A DNA stretch of 64,000 nt from Streptomyces fumanus (GCF_014655295.1 NZ_BNBI01000001.1:186001-250000); one strand, 5' to 3'; counted from the stretch's first letter, positions 46,340-55,385 are shown. The notes: generated by a model from the sequence alone, not told the origin. Program-made: numbers and translations.

Positions 46340-46578
46340 GCATCAACGACCTGGCATGGTACAAATCCAGCTACAGCAGCAGCGGCGACGGGGACTGCGT
46401 CGAAGTGGCCGTCGGTTGGACCAAGTCCAGCTACAGCAGCAGTAGCGACGGCGACTGCGTCGAAATAGCCACCCGCCCCGGCGCCGTCCACATCCGTGAC
46501 TCCAAGGACAAGGACGGCGCCCAGCTCACCGTCTCCCCCGCTGCCTGGGGCGACTTCCTCACGCGGGTGTGCCGCTGA
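46336..46578 (+). CDS. DUF397 protein with a duplicated N-terminal motif
   Basis: An 80-residue small protein. The DUF397 core (WxKSSYSSSxDGDCVEVA, then RPGAVHIRDSKD and WGDFL) normally has one such N-terminal motif and about 60-65 residues. Here the motif WYKSSYSSSGDGDCVEVA is followed at once by WTKSSYSSSSDGDCVEIA, a duplication of 20 residues. DUF397 proteins are partners of the WhiJ-like XRE proteins and likely modulate their DNA binding. ATG 46336 overlaps the XRE stop by four bases. Confidence 0.9.
   Translation: MSINDLAWYKSSYSSSGDGDCVEVAVGWTKSSYSSSSDGDCVEIATRPGAVHIRDSKDKDGAQLTVSPAAWGDFLTRVCR
46357..46476 (+). repeat. 60-bp in-frame tandem duplication
   Basis: Two 60-base units (46357-46416 and 46417-46476) encode the repeated DUF397 motif. 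They differ at roughly a fifth of positions, so the event is not very recent. Confidence 0.85.
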
Positions 46579-46644
46579 CGTTCTGGCTCAACCGCGCCCG
46601 CTCTCCCGCCTCGGCGGAGCCAGCCCTTCCGCCCGCGAGTCGGG

Positions 46645-47265
46645 TCAAGGGGTCGTGATCGTCACGAACGTGCCCTGGACCCGGGTGCCGTCCGGGGCGT
46701 CCCAGGGGCCGGAGACATGGCCGGTCGGGTCCTCCGGGGAGGCGGGACGCAGGACGCGGTGGAGGTGCAGGGTCGCGTCCGCCAGGGGCAGGTCCGTGGT
46801 GTCGTCGGTGTCGGCGGGGGCGGACGTCGGAGTGAGGGGGGCGGTGTCCGGGCGGGTGTGGGTGACCTCGCGGTCGGGGGTGTTGCTGATGCTCTGGGCC
46901 TGGGGCTCGGCGCGGCCCTCGATCAGGGCGAGCAACTGGGCGACCAGGACCGGGTCGTGGCAGCCGTCGTAGACCCAGCGCTGTCCCAGGACGCCGTGTT
47001 CGGTCGTGCCGATCAGCGCGTGGTCCGCGCCGTCGAGCGGGGCGCCGCGGTAGGTGAGCGGCACGAAGTAGGTGGTGTCGGAGGCGTCGGTGACGATGAT
47101 GAACTCGATGCCGACCTCGCCCTCCGGGTCGTCCAGCCGGAAGCCGCCGGCCTTGGTCAGCTCCGGCTCGCCCGCCCCGCCGCGGTACCACGGCCGGGAG
47201 GGGAGCCAGGAGGTGAGGAGTTCCAGCTTGGTCGGCTTGACGTAGGTCCGGTGTATGACAGCCAT
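46645..47265 (-). CDS. Stand-alone maltokinase N-terminal cap-like protein
   Basis: A 206-residue protein. The N-terminal 90 residues (IHRTYVKPTKLELLTSWLPSR; FRLDDPEGEVGIEFIIV; YFVPLTYRGAPL) resemble the cap domain that precedes the kinase domain in maltokinases. No kinase domain follows. Residues 110-145 are a Thr/Pro-rich linker, and a short beta-rich C-terminal part (GPWDAPDGTRVQGTFVTITTP) ends the protein. It may bind glucans or a partner protein; no activity is evident. ATG 47265 has no ribosome site, and AACAAT seven bases upstream suggests a weak leaderless promoter. Confidence 0.7.
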   Translation of the reverse strand: MAVIHRTYVKPTKLELLTSWLPSRPWYRGGAGEPELTKAGGFRLDDPEGEVGIEFIIVTDASDTTYFVPLTYRGAPLDGADHALIGTTEHGVLGQRWVYDGCHDPVLVAQLLALIEGRAEPQAQSISNTPDREVTHTRPDTAPLTPTSAPADTDDTTDLPLADATLHLHRVLRPASPEDPTGHVSGPWDAPDGTRVQGTFVTITTP

Positions 47266-47299
47266 GCCGAGGATTGTTCCATCCGCACGGCGTCGGTGA

Positions 47300-47659
47300 T
47301 CAGACGGCCGGGTGCGGGTACCGCTCGTCGTCCAGCCATGTGCCGCCGTCGGGCAGTTTGGCGATCACGGCGACGACGTCGCTCGCCGTCTTGACGTCCC
47401 AGTTCTCCCAGCCGGGGATGAAACAGTTCCCGGAACCGGGGTTGCTGCCGTCCGGCTGCTGGTGGAGGTGGCCGACGACGCAGAGCCGGTACCCCTTCAC
47501 GGTGACGTACGTGTACGCCTGCCGGGTCTTTCGCTCCTTCGCCGAGGTGTTGACGAACACCGACTTGGTGAAGTCCGCGGCCTTGACCGCCGCCAGCGCG
47601 TCGTCGTCGGTGAAGTCCGCCGGCACTCCCCACTTGCACACAGACATGTCCCAGGGCAT
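47300..47659 (-). CDS. Hypothetical protein
   Basis: A 119-residue protein starting MPWDMSVCKWGVPADF. It has three cysteines (CKWG, LCVVGH, NCFIPGW) and a Trp-rich C-terminal half. There is no signal peptide or membrane segment. I do not recognise a family. ATG 47659 is chosen because AAGGAGG stands six bases before it; a longer frame to 47749 lacks a site. It lies downstream of the NACHT gene in the same direction, 163 bases away, and may or may not belong to that system. Confidence 0.65.
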   Translation of the reverse strand: MPWDMSVCKWGVPADFTDDDALAAVKAADFTKSVFVNTSAKERKTRQAYTYVTVKGYRLCVVGHLHQQPDGSNPGSGNCFIPGWENWDVKTASDVVAVIAKLPDGGTWLDDERYPHPAV

Positions 47660-47822
47660 GAGGCCCTCCTTGCCGTCACGGGGGCGGTATTGCGCCACCC
47701 CGAGGAGGGGACCGTACTGCCGGGGCCTGGCGGCGTCGACGGGAATCACCTAGTCCTTTTTCTCCCGATTGGCGAACATGCGTTCGCGCTCGCTCCGGGG
47801 CCGCCCGGCGCGGGTCATGGCC

Positions 47823-50800
47823 TCAGTCGTCCATGCCTCCGACCGGTTTCAGATGGATCAGGTCCGTGTCGGTGAACCTGTCGCCCAGCGCCTTCCTGCC
47901 CCGGACCTCGAAGCCCAGCCGGACGAATCCCTGGAGTGTGACCCGCAGCCCGGAGTCCGCGAGAGGCGTGAGGTCGATGTGCTTGGTCTCCGGGTCGTCG
48001 TCGAGCCGCAGGTCGAGGGTCAGTTCCTCCAGTGCCGGAAAGAAACGCCGTACACGCGACATGTTGATGTGCCGCCTGACATGCGTCAGTTCCAGGCGGC
48101 GTACATGAGCGAGCGGTGCCAGAGCCCTCAATTGGGAGAGATTGCGGACCCGCAGGGACAGCTCGCTGATCCGGGGCCGGGCGCTCACGGCGGCCAGGAT
48201 CTCGGGGATGTTGCGCTCCGCGCTGTTGACGGTCAGCGACTCGAGCTCCGTCCAGTCCGGCAGGGTCGACAGCCAGCTCGGGTCCGTCGAGTACACCGTC
48301 AGGCCGCGCACCCCGGGATGCGCCGCGAGGCCCTGCCATCCGGCGTCGGGTACCCCGCTCAGCCGGAGAACGCGCAGGGACTCGCACCGTGGGAGGACGC
48401 CGAGGTGCTCCACCGGTACGCCCCCCACATGCAGTTCCGCGAACTTCAGGGGCAGGTCCGCCAGCACGGACAGGTCGAGGGCGCAGGCTTCGTGCCGCAG
48501 TTCCACGTACTCCAGGTCGGTGCGGCGGCGCAGGAAGGCCAGGCTGTCCAGACCGGTGTCGTTCCGGCAGGTGAAGCTTTTCAGTCCGGTCGTCGGCAGG
48601 TAGGTGTCCAGTTCGTCCGCCGAGACCGGGGCCGCCACCGTGACGTGCCGGAGGGAGCCCAGGAGCGGCAGATGGGGGAGCATGTCCCGGCGGTCCAGGT
48701 AGAGGTCGGGGACGTGCACACCGGCCAGGACCTCCTGGGCGTACGCGCCGGTGGGGTGCATGCCCCAGCCCTGGACGACGAGGTCGACGAGTTCCTCGTC
48801 GGGGTGGGACACGAACGGTCTGAGGGCCTGCCGTGCCCGGGGGCTGCGGATGTGGGTGAGCGCCAGGACCGTCGTTTCGGGTGCCGTCACCTCCTCGGCG
48901 CCCGGCAGTACGTCCACCGCCCAGTCCCCCAGCTCCGCCAGCTCGGCGGCCTCCCCGTACGCCCGGGGCGGCATCAGCCCCCGGACCGCCTCCCGGACCC
49001 GGTCCATCAGGTCGGCGTCCAGGGTCAGCAGGCTGGTGGCGCAGCGGGCCGCCAGGACGAGCAGGTGCCAGCGCTTCTCCCGGTGCTCGGCGGCCTCTCC
49101 GAAGTCGACCAGCTTGCCGATGAGTTCGTTGGCGTCCCTGCGCGTCGCGTGGCCGACGGCCAGCACGATCACGTCCTGCCACTCCTCCTTGTCGGCCCGG
49201 TCGAGCAGTTCGAGGATGTAGCCGCTCTCGTGGAACTCCTTCGCGGCGAGGAACTCCTGGAAGGTGCGGTGGATGAACTGGATCGCGTCGTCCGTGTGCT
49301 CCCTGAGCAGGCCGCTGCGCTCCAGCAGGAACCGCAGGACCCGCGCGGGAGCGGCCTGGGAGCGGATCTGCGGCATGTCCCGCAAGGCCAGTTCCAGTTG
49401 CTGGACGGCGGTGGCGTGGGACATCTGCTGCTGGCCGGTGCGGACCAGCCAGATGGCCAGCCGTTGCAGCAGCGCGTGCTGCTCGTCGGAGTCGAGGGTC
49501 AGGTCGTCGGGGTTGCGGACGCCCCGGGCGGCGTCCCGGCCGCCGAGGAGCATGGCGAGGGCGGCCCGGTACAGCGACCAGCGGGTGGTGGGCAGCAGAC
49601 CGCCGCGACGGCGGTGCAGGGCGCAGATCACCGCGCAGAGGAGCGGGGTGCGGGCGAGTTCCCGCAGCGCGGCGTTCTCGTCCAACTGGTGGAGCAGGCT
49701 CTCCTCCAGGGAGGTGAGCTGGTCCCGTTCGTCGGTGCGGCGCCCGCCGGTGAAGAGGTGGTCGCACTCGATGCGTGCGGCGGCGTGCCATGCCTCGACG
49801 AAGGCTCTGATGTCCTCGTCGCTCATCGGCCGCAGGGTCAGTTCCGTGAAACCGTCCGGGGCGAGCCAGTCCTTCTCGACCGCGTTGGGCCGCACGGTCG
49901 CCAGGCAGCGGGTGCGGGGGTAGCGGTCCAGGAGGACGGCCAGCCAGCGCCGGGCCTCCTCGCGTCTGCTCTCCGGTACCTCGTCCAGGCCGTCCACCAG
50001 CAGCAGGCCCCGGCCGGCCTCCAGGACGCGCCGGACCCAGCCGGCCGGCGGACTGTCGGTGAGGACCCGCCCGGCGGACAGCAGATCGGGCGGGGCGGGG
50101 AACTTGCCGCCCCGCGCGTGCACTTCACGCAGGGGGATCACGAAGGGCACCAGGCCGTTCAGCTCGGCGAGGTTTTCGTTGAGGGTGGCGTTGGCCGCGT
50201 GCGCCGCCAGCCACCACACCAGGGTCGTCTTGCCCGCCCCCGCCTCACCGCGCAGCAGCGCGCGGGGGCGGTCGGCGAGCAGTGTGTCGATGCGGTGCGA
50301 GGAGGACGCCGACTTCGGTCGCCGGCTCCGGTGGACATCGTCCTCGTGGGCGGGTTCGGCCTCCAGGCTGAGGTAGGCGGTGTCCAGGTCCCAGCGGGCC
50401 TCGCCCCGGCCCAGTTCGTCGATGCCGAAGATCTCCGTCTTGCGGTACTGCGAGCTGAGATCCTCGGCGTAACGGGCCTCGAACCGCTCGTCCTGGGGGT
50501 GGACGTCGGTGACGTCCTCGATCTTGGGCTTCGGGTGGAGGCCGATGTTCTCTCCGGCCATGGCCTGCGCCACCGCCTCGAACGGGGCCGCCTCCACCCT
50601 GAAGTGCAGCCGACCGCGCGGGATCTCGGTGACGATGCCCAACAGGACCGCTCCGGCGAAGACGGGCGCCCCCGACAGGCCCTGGAGGGGCGAGTCCCGG
50701 CGGCCCGCCTCGTCGGCCGGGGGGCGGTCCAGCTCGCAGACGAGGGTCCTCCTCATGCGTCCCGCCATCGGCAGCACGCTCACGCGGTACTGGTCGTACT

Positions 50801-51152
50801 CCAGGGCGTTCTCGTCCCCGTAGCGCTGGATCTCGGGGAAACCGACGATCTGGCAGTGCGGCAGCGGTTCGGGGGTGTCGACCCTGCCCGTTCTCAGCAG
50901 CCCCATGGGCGCCGCGCGTTCGGCGCTGACGAGCGGGGCGTCGGCCCGCAGCAGCGCCACGTCGAGGGCCTTGTTCTCCCAGATGACCTTGCACGGGGTG
51001 GTACTCCGCGCCGACGGGTGGATCGCCTCCACCGCCCCGCTCTCCACCACGTGCCACGCGGTCAGTACGTACCTGCGGTCCAGCAGCACCCCGCTCCCCT
51101 GCCCCTCCGCCAGCACCGCGACCACCCGGTCCAGGGCCCGCCCGCCGATCAC
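47823..51152 (-). CDS. Trypsin-like protease-NACHT STAND protein with C-terminal repeats
   Basis: A 1109-residue multidomain protein. Residues 1-200 are a trypsin-like protease with an apparently intact triad: His34 (LTAWHVV), Asp64 (LDVALL), Ser160 (GLSGAPVF). A NACHT NTPase follows, with Walker A GEAGAGKTT (302-310) and Walker B LLLVDGLDE (383-391). After a helical region with FIHRTFQEFLAAKEF near 640, residues of about 830-1080 form leucine-rich repeat-like units. It has no signal peptide, so it should be cytoplasmic. Such proteins are predicted NLR-like immune sensors in which the repeats sense an invader and the protease is the effector. GTG 51152 overlaps the trypco2 stop (GTGA), so the two form one unit. 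Confidence 0.9.
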   Translation of the reverse strand: MIGGRALDRVVAVLAEGQGSGVLLDRRYVLTAWHVVESGAVEAIHPSARSTTPCKVIWENKALDVALLRADAPLVSAERAAPMGLLRTGRVDTPEPLPHCQIVGFPEIQRYGDENALEYDQYRVSVLPMAGRMRRTLVCELDRPPADEAGRRDSPLQGLSGAPVFAGAVLLGIVTEIPRGRLHFRVEAAPFEAVAQAMAGENIGLHPKPKIEDVTDVHPQDERFEARYAEDLSSQYRKTEIFGIDELGRGEARWDLDTAYLSLEAEPAHEDDVHRSRRPKSASSSHRIDTLLADRPRALLRGEAGAGKTTLVWWLAAHAANATLNENLAELNGLVPFVIPLREVHARGGKFPAPPDLLSAGRVLTDSPPAGWVRRVLEAGRGLLLVDGLDEVPESRREEARRWLAVLLDRYPRTRCLATVRPNAVEKDWLAPDGFTELTLRPMSDEDIRAFVEAWHAAARIECDHLFTGGRRTDERDQLTSLEESLLHQLDENAALRELARTPLLCAVICALHRRRGGLLPTTRWSLYRAALAMLLGGRDAARGVRNPDDLTLDSDEQHALLQRLAIWLVRTGQQQMSHATAVQQLELALRDMPQIRSQAAPARVLRFLLERSGLLREHTDDAIQFIHRTFQEFLAAKEFHESGYILELLDRADKEEWQDVIVLAVGHATRRDANELIGKLVDFGEAAEHREKRWHLLVLAARCATSLLTLDADLMDRVREAVRGLMPPRAYGEAAELAELGDWAVDVLPGAEEVTAPETTVLALTHIRSPRARQALRPFVSHPDEELVDLVVQGWGMHPTGAYAQEVLAGVHVPDLYLDRRDMLPHLPLLGSLRHVTVAAPVSADELDTYLPTTGLKSFTCRNDTGLDSLAFLRRRTDLEYVELRHEACALDLSVLADLPLKFAELHVGGVPVEHLGVLPRCESLRVLRLSGVPDAGWQGLAAHPGVRGLTVYSTDPSWLSTLPDWTELESLTVNSAERNIPEILAAVSARPRISELSLRVRNLSQLRALAPLAHVRRLELTHVRRHINMSRVRRFFPALEELTLDLRLDDDPETKHIDLTPLADSGLRVTLQGFVRLGFEVRGRKALGDRFTDTDLIHLKPVGGMDD

Positions 51153-51490
51153 GACGGGTCGCTGTCCTGGCCGAAGCCGGCCACGCTGCCCCGGTCGGGG
51201 TTGTGCACCTGCCACGCCTTGCCGGTGCGGGGGTCGATCGCCTTGAGCGTGACGGCGACCCGGTGGGTGCTGGTGCGGCTGCCGCCCGCGTCGGCGCCCG
51301 CCTCGATCACCCATGCCTTGACCTTGACGCCGCCCTTGATCTCCTTGCGCAGCTCGACGCCGAACTCCAATTGGATGTCCCCGACCTCGAACGCCACGTC
51401 CTGGCCGGAGGCCCGGGACGCCGCGGTGATCAGTTCCTCCCGTACGGCCTCCACGGCGTCGGCGAGTTCGATGCGGTGCTGTTCGGACAC
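51149..51490 (-). CDS. Trypco2 (trypsin-co-occurring domain 2) protein
   Basis: A 113-residue protein. It has an N-terminal helix (LADAVEAVREELITAASRA) and a beta-rich core (FEVGDIQLEFGVELRKEI and GGSRTSTHRVAVTLKAID), the features of the trypco2 family. This family is found next to bacterial trypsin-STAND genes and is thought to bind or regulate the protease; the mechanism is unknown. GTG 51490 follows AGGGGGGC. Overlap with the NACHT gene implies translational coupling and a fixed ratio of the two products. Confidence 0.9.
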   Translation of the reverse strand: MSEQHRIELADAVEAVREELITAASRASGQDVAFEVGDIQLEFGVELRKEIKGGVKVKAWVIEAGADAGGSRTSTHRVAVTLKAIDPRTGKAWQVHNPDRGSVAGFGQDSDPS

Positions 51491-51526
51491 GTGCCCCCCT
51501 GCGGTGAGTCGCTCAGGGTGAACACG

Positions 51527-52453
51527 CTAGGGAGATCGCCGCGCCGCCGCCAGCGGTTGCTCCGCACCGGCCGGGGCGGGTTCGGCCGCCCGCTCCCGCA
51601 AGTGCGCCCGGACCGAGTACCCCACGGCCGCCGCCCACAGGGCGTACAGGAGGACGTACACGCAGAGCGCGGGGGCGCCGGTCAGCCGGGCCCAGTCGCT
51701 GTGCAGGAGGGTGCGGGCGTTGGTGACGACGATGACGCCGCCGACGGCGGAGCCGAGGACGCGGGGCGGGACCAGGCGGACCAGCCAGGCGGCGACGGGG
51801 GCGGCGACCAGGCCGCCGAGGAGGAAGGCCGCCACCCAGGTCCAGTCCAGGCCCTGGGAGCCGAGGGAGAACAGGAAGCCCAGGCTGGCGGCGATGGCGA
51901 CCAGGAACTCGCTGGTGTCGACGGAGCCGATCACCGTGCGCGGCTCCATCCGGCCGCTGGCCAGCAGGGCCGGGGTGCCGACCGGGCCCCAGCCGCCCCC
52001 GCCGGTGGCGTCGAGGAACCCGGCGACCAGGCCCAGCGGGGACAGGAACCGTTTCCGCAAGGGGCCGCCGAGCCGGTCCTTGGGCAGGCCGCGCAGGGTG
52101 AAGCGGGACAGGACGTACAGGCCGAGGCCGAGCAGGATGACGGACATCACCGGGGCGGCGACCTCGGTGGAGAGCCGGGACAGCACGGTCGCGCCGAGGA
52201 AGGCGCCGGCCGCGCCGGGCACGCCGATGCGCGCGACCACCCGCCAGTCGACGTTGCCGAAGCGCCAGTGCGAGACGCCGGACATCAGGGTGGTGCCGAT
52301 CTCCGCGAGGTGGACGGTCGCGGAGGCGGCGGCCGGGTTGGTGCCCAGGGCGAGGAGCAGGGTGGTGGAGGTCACGCCGTAGGCCATGCCCAGGCTGCCG
52401 TCGACGAGCTGGGCGCCCAGGCCCGCGAGGGCGAGCACTATCAGCGTGCGCAT
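51527..52453 (-). CDS. TSUP-family (TauE/SafE) membrane transporter
   Basis: A 308-residue membrane protein with about eight hydrophobic helices. The two inverted family motifs are visible: GSLGMAYGVTSTTLLLALG near residues 19-37, and GFLDATGGGGWGPVGTPALL near 145-164. TSUP proteins move sulfite, sulfonates or other organic anions. ATG 52453 is taken as start; a longer version from 52486 would add MPGIDEGRRYR. It is in the same direction as the trypco2-NACHT pair and about 36 bases upstream of it, but probably independent in function. Confidence 0.9.
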   Translation of the reverse strand: MRTLIVLALAGLGAQLVDGSLGMAYGVTSTTLLLALGTNPAAASATVHLAEIGTTLMSGVSHWRFGNVDWRVVARIGVPGAAGAFLGATVLSRLSTEVAAPVMSVILLGLGLYVLSRFTLRGLPKDRLGGPLRKRFLSPLGLVAGFLDATGGGGWGPVGTPALLASGRMEPRTVIGSVDTSEFLVAIAASLGFLFSLGSQGLDWTWVAAFLLGGLVAAPVAAWLVRLVPPRVLGSAVGGVIVVTNARTLLHSDWARLTGAPALCVYVLLYALWAAAVGYSVRAHLRERAAEPAPAGAEQPLAAARRSP

Positions 52454-52732
52454 GCGGTACCGCCGTCCTTCGTCGATTCCCGGCATTCCCGACGGGAGAG
52501 GTAGGGATGGGGCCGGAGGAGAGGCTAGGGGGCCTGTCTGAGGACGGGCTGAGAGGGTGATGAGAACGCCGCACAGCCTCACCGGGGCCGGTCCGGCGGC
52601 CGGTACGGGCCCTTCGCACCCCTGCTGAGCTGCTCATATGACCTTTACCGGGCCGGTTGTAGAGAATGGCCCCGCACGTGAACAGCGCATGAACCCGCGC
52701 CGACAGGAGGCGCTCGACAGGAGGCGCTCCCC

Positions 52733-55381
52733 TTGGAGCTGACCAGACGTACCTTCAGCGCCGTCGCCGGCACCACCGTCCTCGGCCTCGTGCTCGGCGG
52801 CGGCAGCAGCGGCGCGGTGGCTCCGTCCGGGGCCGGCCGCGTGGTGCCCACCGGGCCGCCGCCCCCGCCGCCGGCCGCCGACGGGCGCCGCCACGAGGTC
52901 CGCGCCGACCGGTACTCGCTGCTGGTGGACGGGCGGCGGCTGGTGCTGTGGTCCGGTGAGCTCCAGATGTTCCGGCTGCCCAGCCCTTCGCTGTGGCGGG
53001 ACGCGCTGGAGAAGATGCGCGCGCACGGCTACAACGCGGTGGAGGTCCCGCTCGCCTGGCACCAGCACTCCCCCGCCCCCGGCCGCTACGACTTCACCGG
53101 CGTCCGGGACCTCGGCCTGTTCCTGCGCACGGCCGCCGCGGCGGGGCTGTACGTGGTGCTGCGGCCCGGTCCCCGGATCGGCGCCGGCGTGGACGCGGGC
53201 GGCCTGCCGGGGTGGCTGGCGGGGATCGCCCCGGCCGACCGCCGGCGGCACGAGCGGGAGTGGCTGCGCCGGGTGCACGAGATAGCCGGGCGGCACCTCT
53301 ACACCTCGGGCCAGGGCACGGTGCTGCTGTACCGGCTGACCGAGCCGCGCTGGCGCGAGCAGGTCCGCGCCGACGGGATCGACGTACCGCTCGTCGACGG
53401 GGACACCGGGGTGCCGCGGCCGAAGGACGCCGCCGAGGAGCGGCGACGGCGGCTCGACGACCTCGCGGGCGGCTCGGTGACGCCCCAGGGGTCGCTGGCG
53501 TTCGGCGGGGTGTCCTGGGGGTGGCTCGGCGCGCCGCCGGTGCCCACCGCGTACGACGAGGGGGCCGCGTTCGACGGGGGGCGCAAGGCGACCGGGAGGC
53601 TGGCGCCGGTGCACCAGATCGGGCAGTTGCTGCGGCACGTGCCCGACCTGTCCAAGCTGGAGCCGGCGGCGCGGGTGCGGGCCGGGGACCGGCGGGTGGC
53701 GGTGCGGCACCTGGCCAACCCGGACACCGGCGCCCGGGTGTACGTGCTGCGCAACGACTCCGACCAGGACCTGACCACGGAACTGCCGGGCACCGCCGTC
53801 CAGGGGCCCGTCCCGGTGGCGGCCCGGGACGCCAAGCTGCTCGTCACCGGCATGTCGATGGGCGGGGAGCGGAAGCTGGCGTACGCCACCGTGCAGCCCA
53901 TGCTGTTCCTGGGCGCGGGCCGGCAGGACATCGCCGTGTTCGTCGGCCGGTACGGCGAGATGGCGCGGGTGGTGCTGGAGTGCCCGAGCCAGCCGGAGAC
54001 GACCCGGCTGGACGCCGAGGCGGCCTGGGCCTACGACCACGGGCGGCTCAACGTGTCCGCCCCGCTGGGCGCCGGGGGGCTGACCCGGGTGCTGGTGCAG
54101 GGCGGCGGATCGGACCGGCCGCTGATCCTGGTCTTCGCCGACGACGCGACCTCGCTGCGGCTGTGGCCCTACGAGACGCCGTCCGGGAAGGTTCTCGTGC
54201 ACGGCCCGGCGCTGCTGCGCCGGGTCGCCCTGGACGGCGACACCGCGCGGCTGACCGGGGACATCCGGGCCGCGACCGGCCTGGAGGTGTGGGGGCCGCG
54301 CGGGCTGACCGGCCTCACCTGGAACGGCACCGCGCAGCCGGTGACGGTCACCCGGGCCGGCAGCCTGACCGTCACGGCCCCCGCGCCGGGCACCGCCCCG
54401 CTGCCGGCCGCGCCCGCGCCGGTGCCGCCCTCGCTCACCGGATGGCGGCGCCGGACGGAGAACCCGGAGGCCGCGCCGGACTTCGACGACACCGACTGGA
54501 CGGTCGCCGGCAAGCGGACGTCGGCCGGGCCGACGCCGGTGCCGAAGGGGCAGCCCGTCCTCTTCGCCGACGACTACGGCTTCCCGTACGGCGATGTCTG
54601 GTACCGGGCCCGTCTCACGGACGCCGCCGGGCTCACCTCGGTGCGCCTGGCCCACCGCACCGGCGGACAGGGGCTGGTGCTGGCCTGGCTGGACGGGGAG
54701 CCGCTGGGCGCCGGGCACGGGACGGCCGACGGGGAGGCGACGACCGTGCTGGAGCTGCCGGAGGCTCTGCGCGAACGGTTCCGGTACCGGTCCGAGGGGG
54801 TGCTGTCGGTGCTGGTGCGGCCGGGGCCGCACGACGACCGGTGGACGGCGCGCGGGCTGACCTCCGTCACCTTCGGGGGCGCCGCCGCGCGGGCCCGGTG
54901 GCGGGTGCGGGGCGCCGCCGCCCCCGACCCCGTGCGCGGGCCGCTGAACAACGGCGGGCTGTACGGCGAGCGGGAGGGCTGGCACCTGCCGGGCCTCGAC
55001 GAGAGCGACTGGGAGGCGGTGCAACTGCCGAGGGCGGACCGGCGGCAGGGCGTGACCTGGTACCGGACCCGGTTCCGGCTGTCCGTCCCCAAGACGGTCG
55101 ACGCCGCCTTCGGGCTCGTCCTGGAGGACGCCCCCGAGCGGGCGTACCGGGCGCAGCTCTTCCTCAACGGCTGGAACATCGGCCAGTACGTCAACGGCGG
55201 CACCCAGCACACCTTCGTGCTGCCCGGCGGCGTCCTGCGCACCCGGGGCGACAACACCCTGGCGCTGGCGGTGCTGGCGGAGGGCGGCACGGCGGCCGGG
55301 CCGGGCGAGGTGCGGCTGACGATGCTGGGCAGCGCGGCCGGAGGGGTACCGGTGGAACCGGTGGCCGCCCCCGGCCGCTGA
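52733..55381 (+). CDS. Degenerate GH35 beta-galactosidase-like secreted protein
   Basis: An 882-residue protein with an N-terminal twin-arginine-like signal (ELTRRTFSAVAGTTVLGLVLGG). The GH35 barrel begins normally (SGELQMFRLPSPSLW; MRAHGYNAVEVPLAWHQHSP), but RPGPYINAE-type sequence is changed to RPGPRIGAG. The block that should give the acid/base Glu (LLYQ-x-ENEY) reads LLYRLTEPRW. The stretch holding the nucleophile is missing between VPLVDGD and GGVSWGW, where family members have well over 100 residues. The downstream jelly-roll and galactose-binding-like domains are intact. It is therefore probably a non-catalytic sugar-binding protein. TTG 52733 (encoding the start of MELTRRT) is the start. 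Confidence 0.8.
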   Translation: MELTRRTFSAVAGTTVLGLVLGGGSSGAVAPSGAGRVVPTGPPPPPPAADGRRHEVRADRYSLLVDGRRLVLWSGELQMFRLPSPSLWRDALEKMRAHGYNAVEVPLAWHQHSPAPGRYDFTGVRDLGLFLRTAAAAGLYVVLRPGPRIGAGVDAGGLPGWLAGIAPADRRRHEREWLRRVHEIAGRHLYTSGQGTVLLYRLTEPRWREQVRADGIDVPLVDGDTGVPRPKDAAEERRRRLDDLAGGSVTPQGSLAFGGVSWGWLGAPPVPTAYDEGAAFDGGRKATGRLAPVHQIGQLLRHVPDLSKLEPAARVRAGDRRVAVRHLANPDTGARVYVLRNDSDQDLTTELPGTAVQGPVPVAARDAKLLVTGMSMGGERKLAYATVQPMLFLGAGRQDIAVFVGRYGEMARVVLECPSQPETTRLDAEAAWAYDHGRLNVSAPLGAGGLTRVLVQGGGSDRPLILVFADDATSLRLWPYETPSGKVLVHGPALLRRVALDGDTARLTGDIRAATGLEVWGPRGLTGLTWNGTAQPVTVTRAGSLTVTAPAPGTAPLPAAPAPVPPSLTGWRRRTENPEAAPDFDDTDWTVAGKRTSAGPTPVPKGQPVLFADDYGFPYGDVWYRARLTDAAGLTSVRLAHRTGGQGLVLAWLDGEPLGAGHGTADGEATTVLELPEALRERFRYRSEGVLSVLVRPGPHDDRWTARGLTSVTFGGAAARARWRVRGAAAPDPVRGPLNNGGLYGEREGWHLPGLDESDWEAVQLPRADRRQGVTWYRTRFRLSVPKTVDAAFGLVLEDAPERAYRAQLFLNGWNIGQYVNGGTQHTFVLPGGVLRTRGDNTLALAVLAEGGTAAGPGEVRLTMLGSAAGGVPVEPVAAPGR

Positions 55382-55385
55382 GCGG

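Noticed and set aside
47769..51521. Open frame of 1250 codons on the plus strand
   Set aside because: It lies opposite the NACHT and trypco2 genes, has biased Gly/Arg/Gln composition and no family resemblance.
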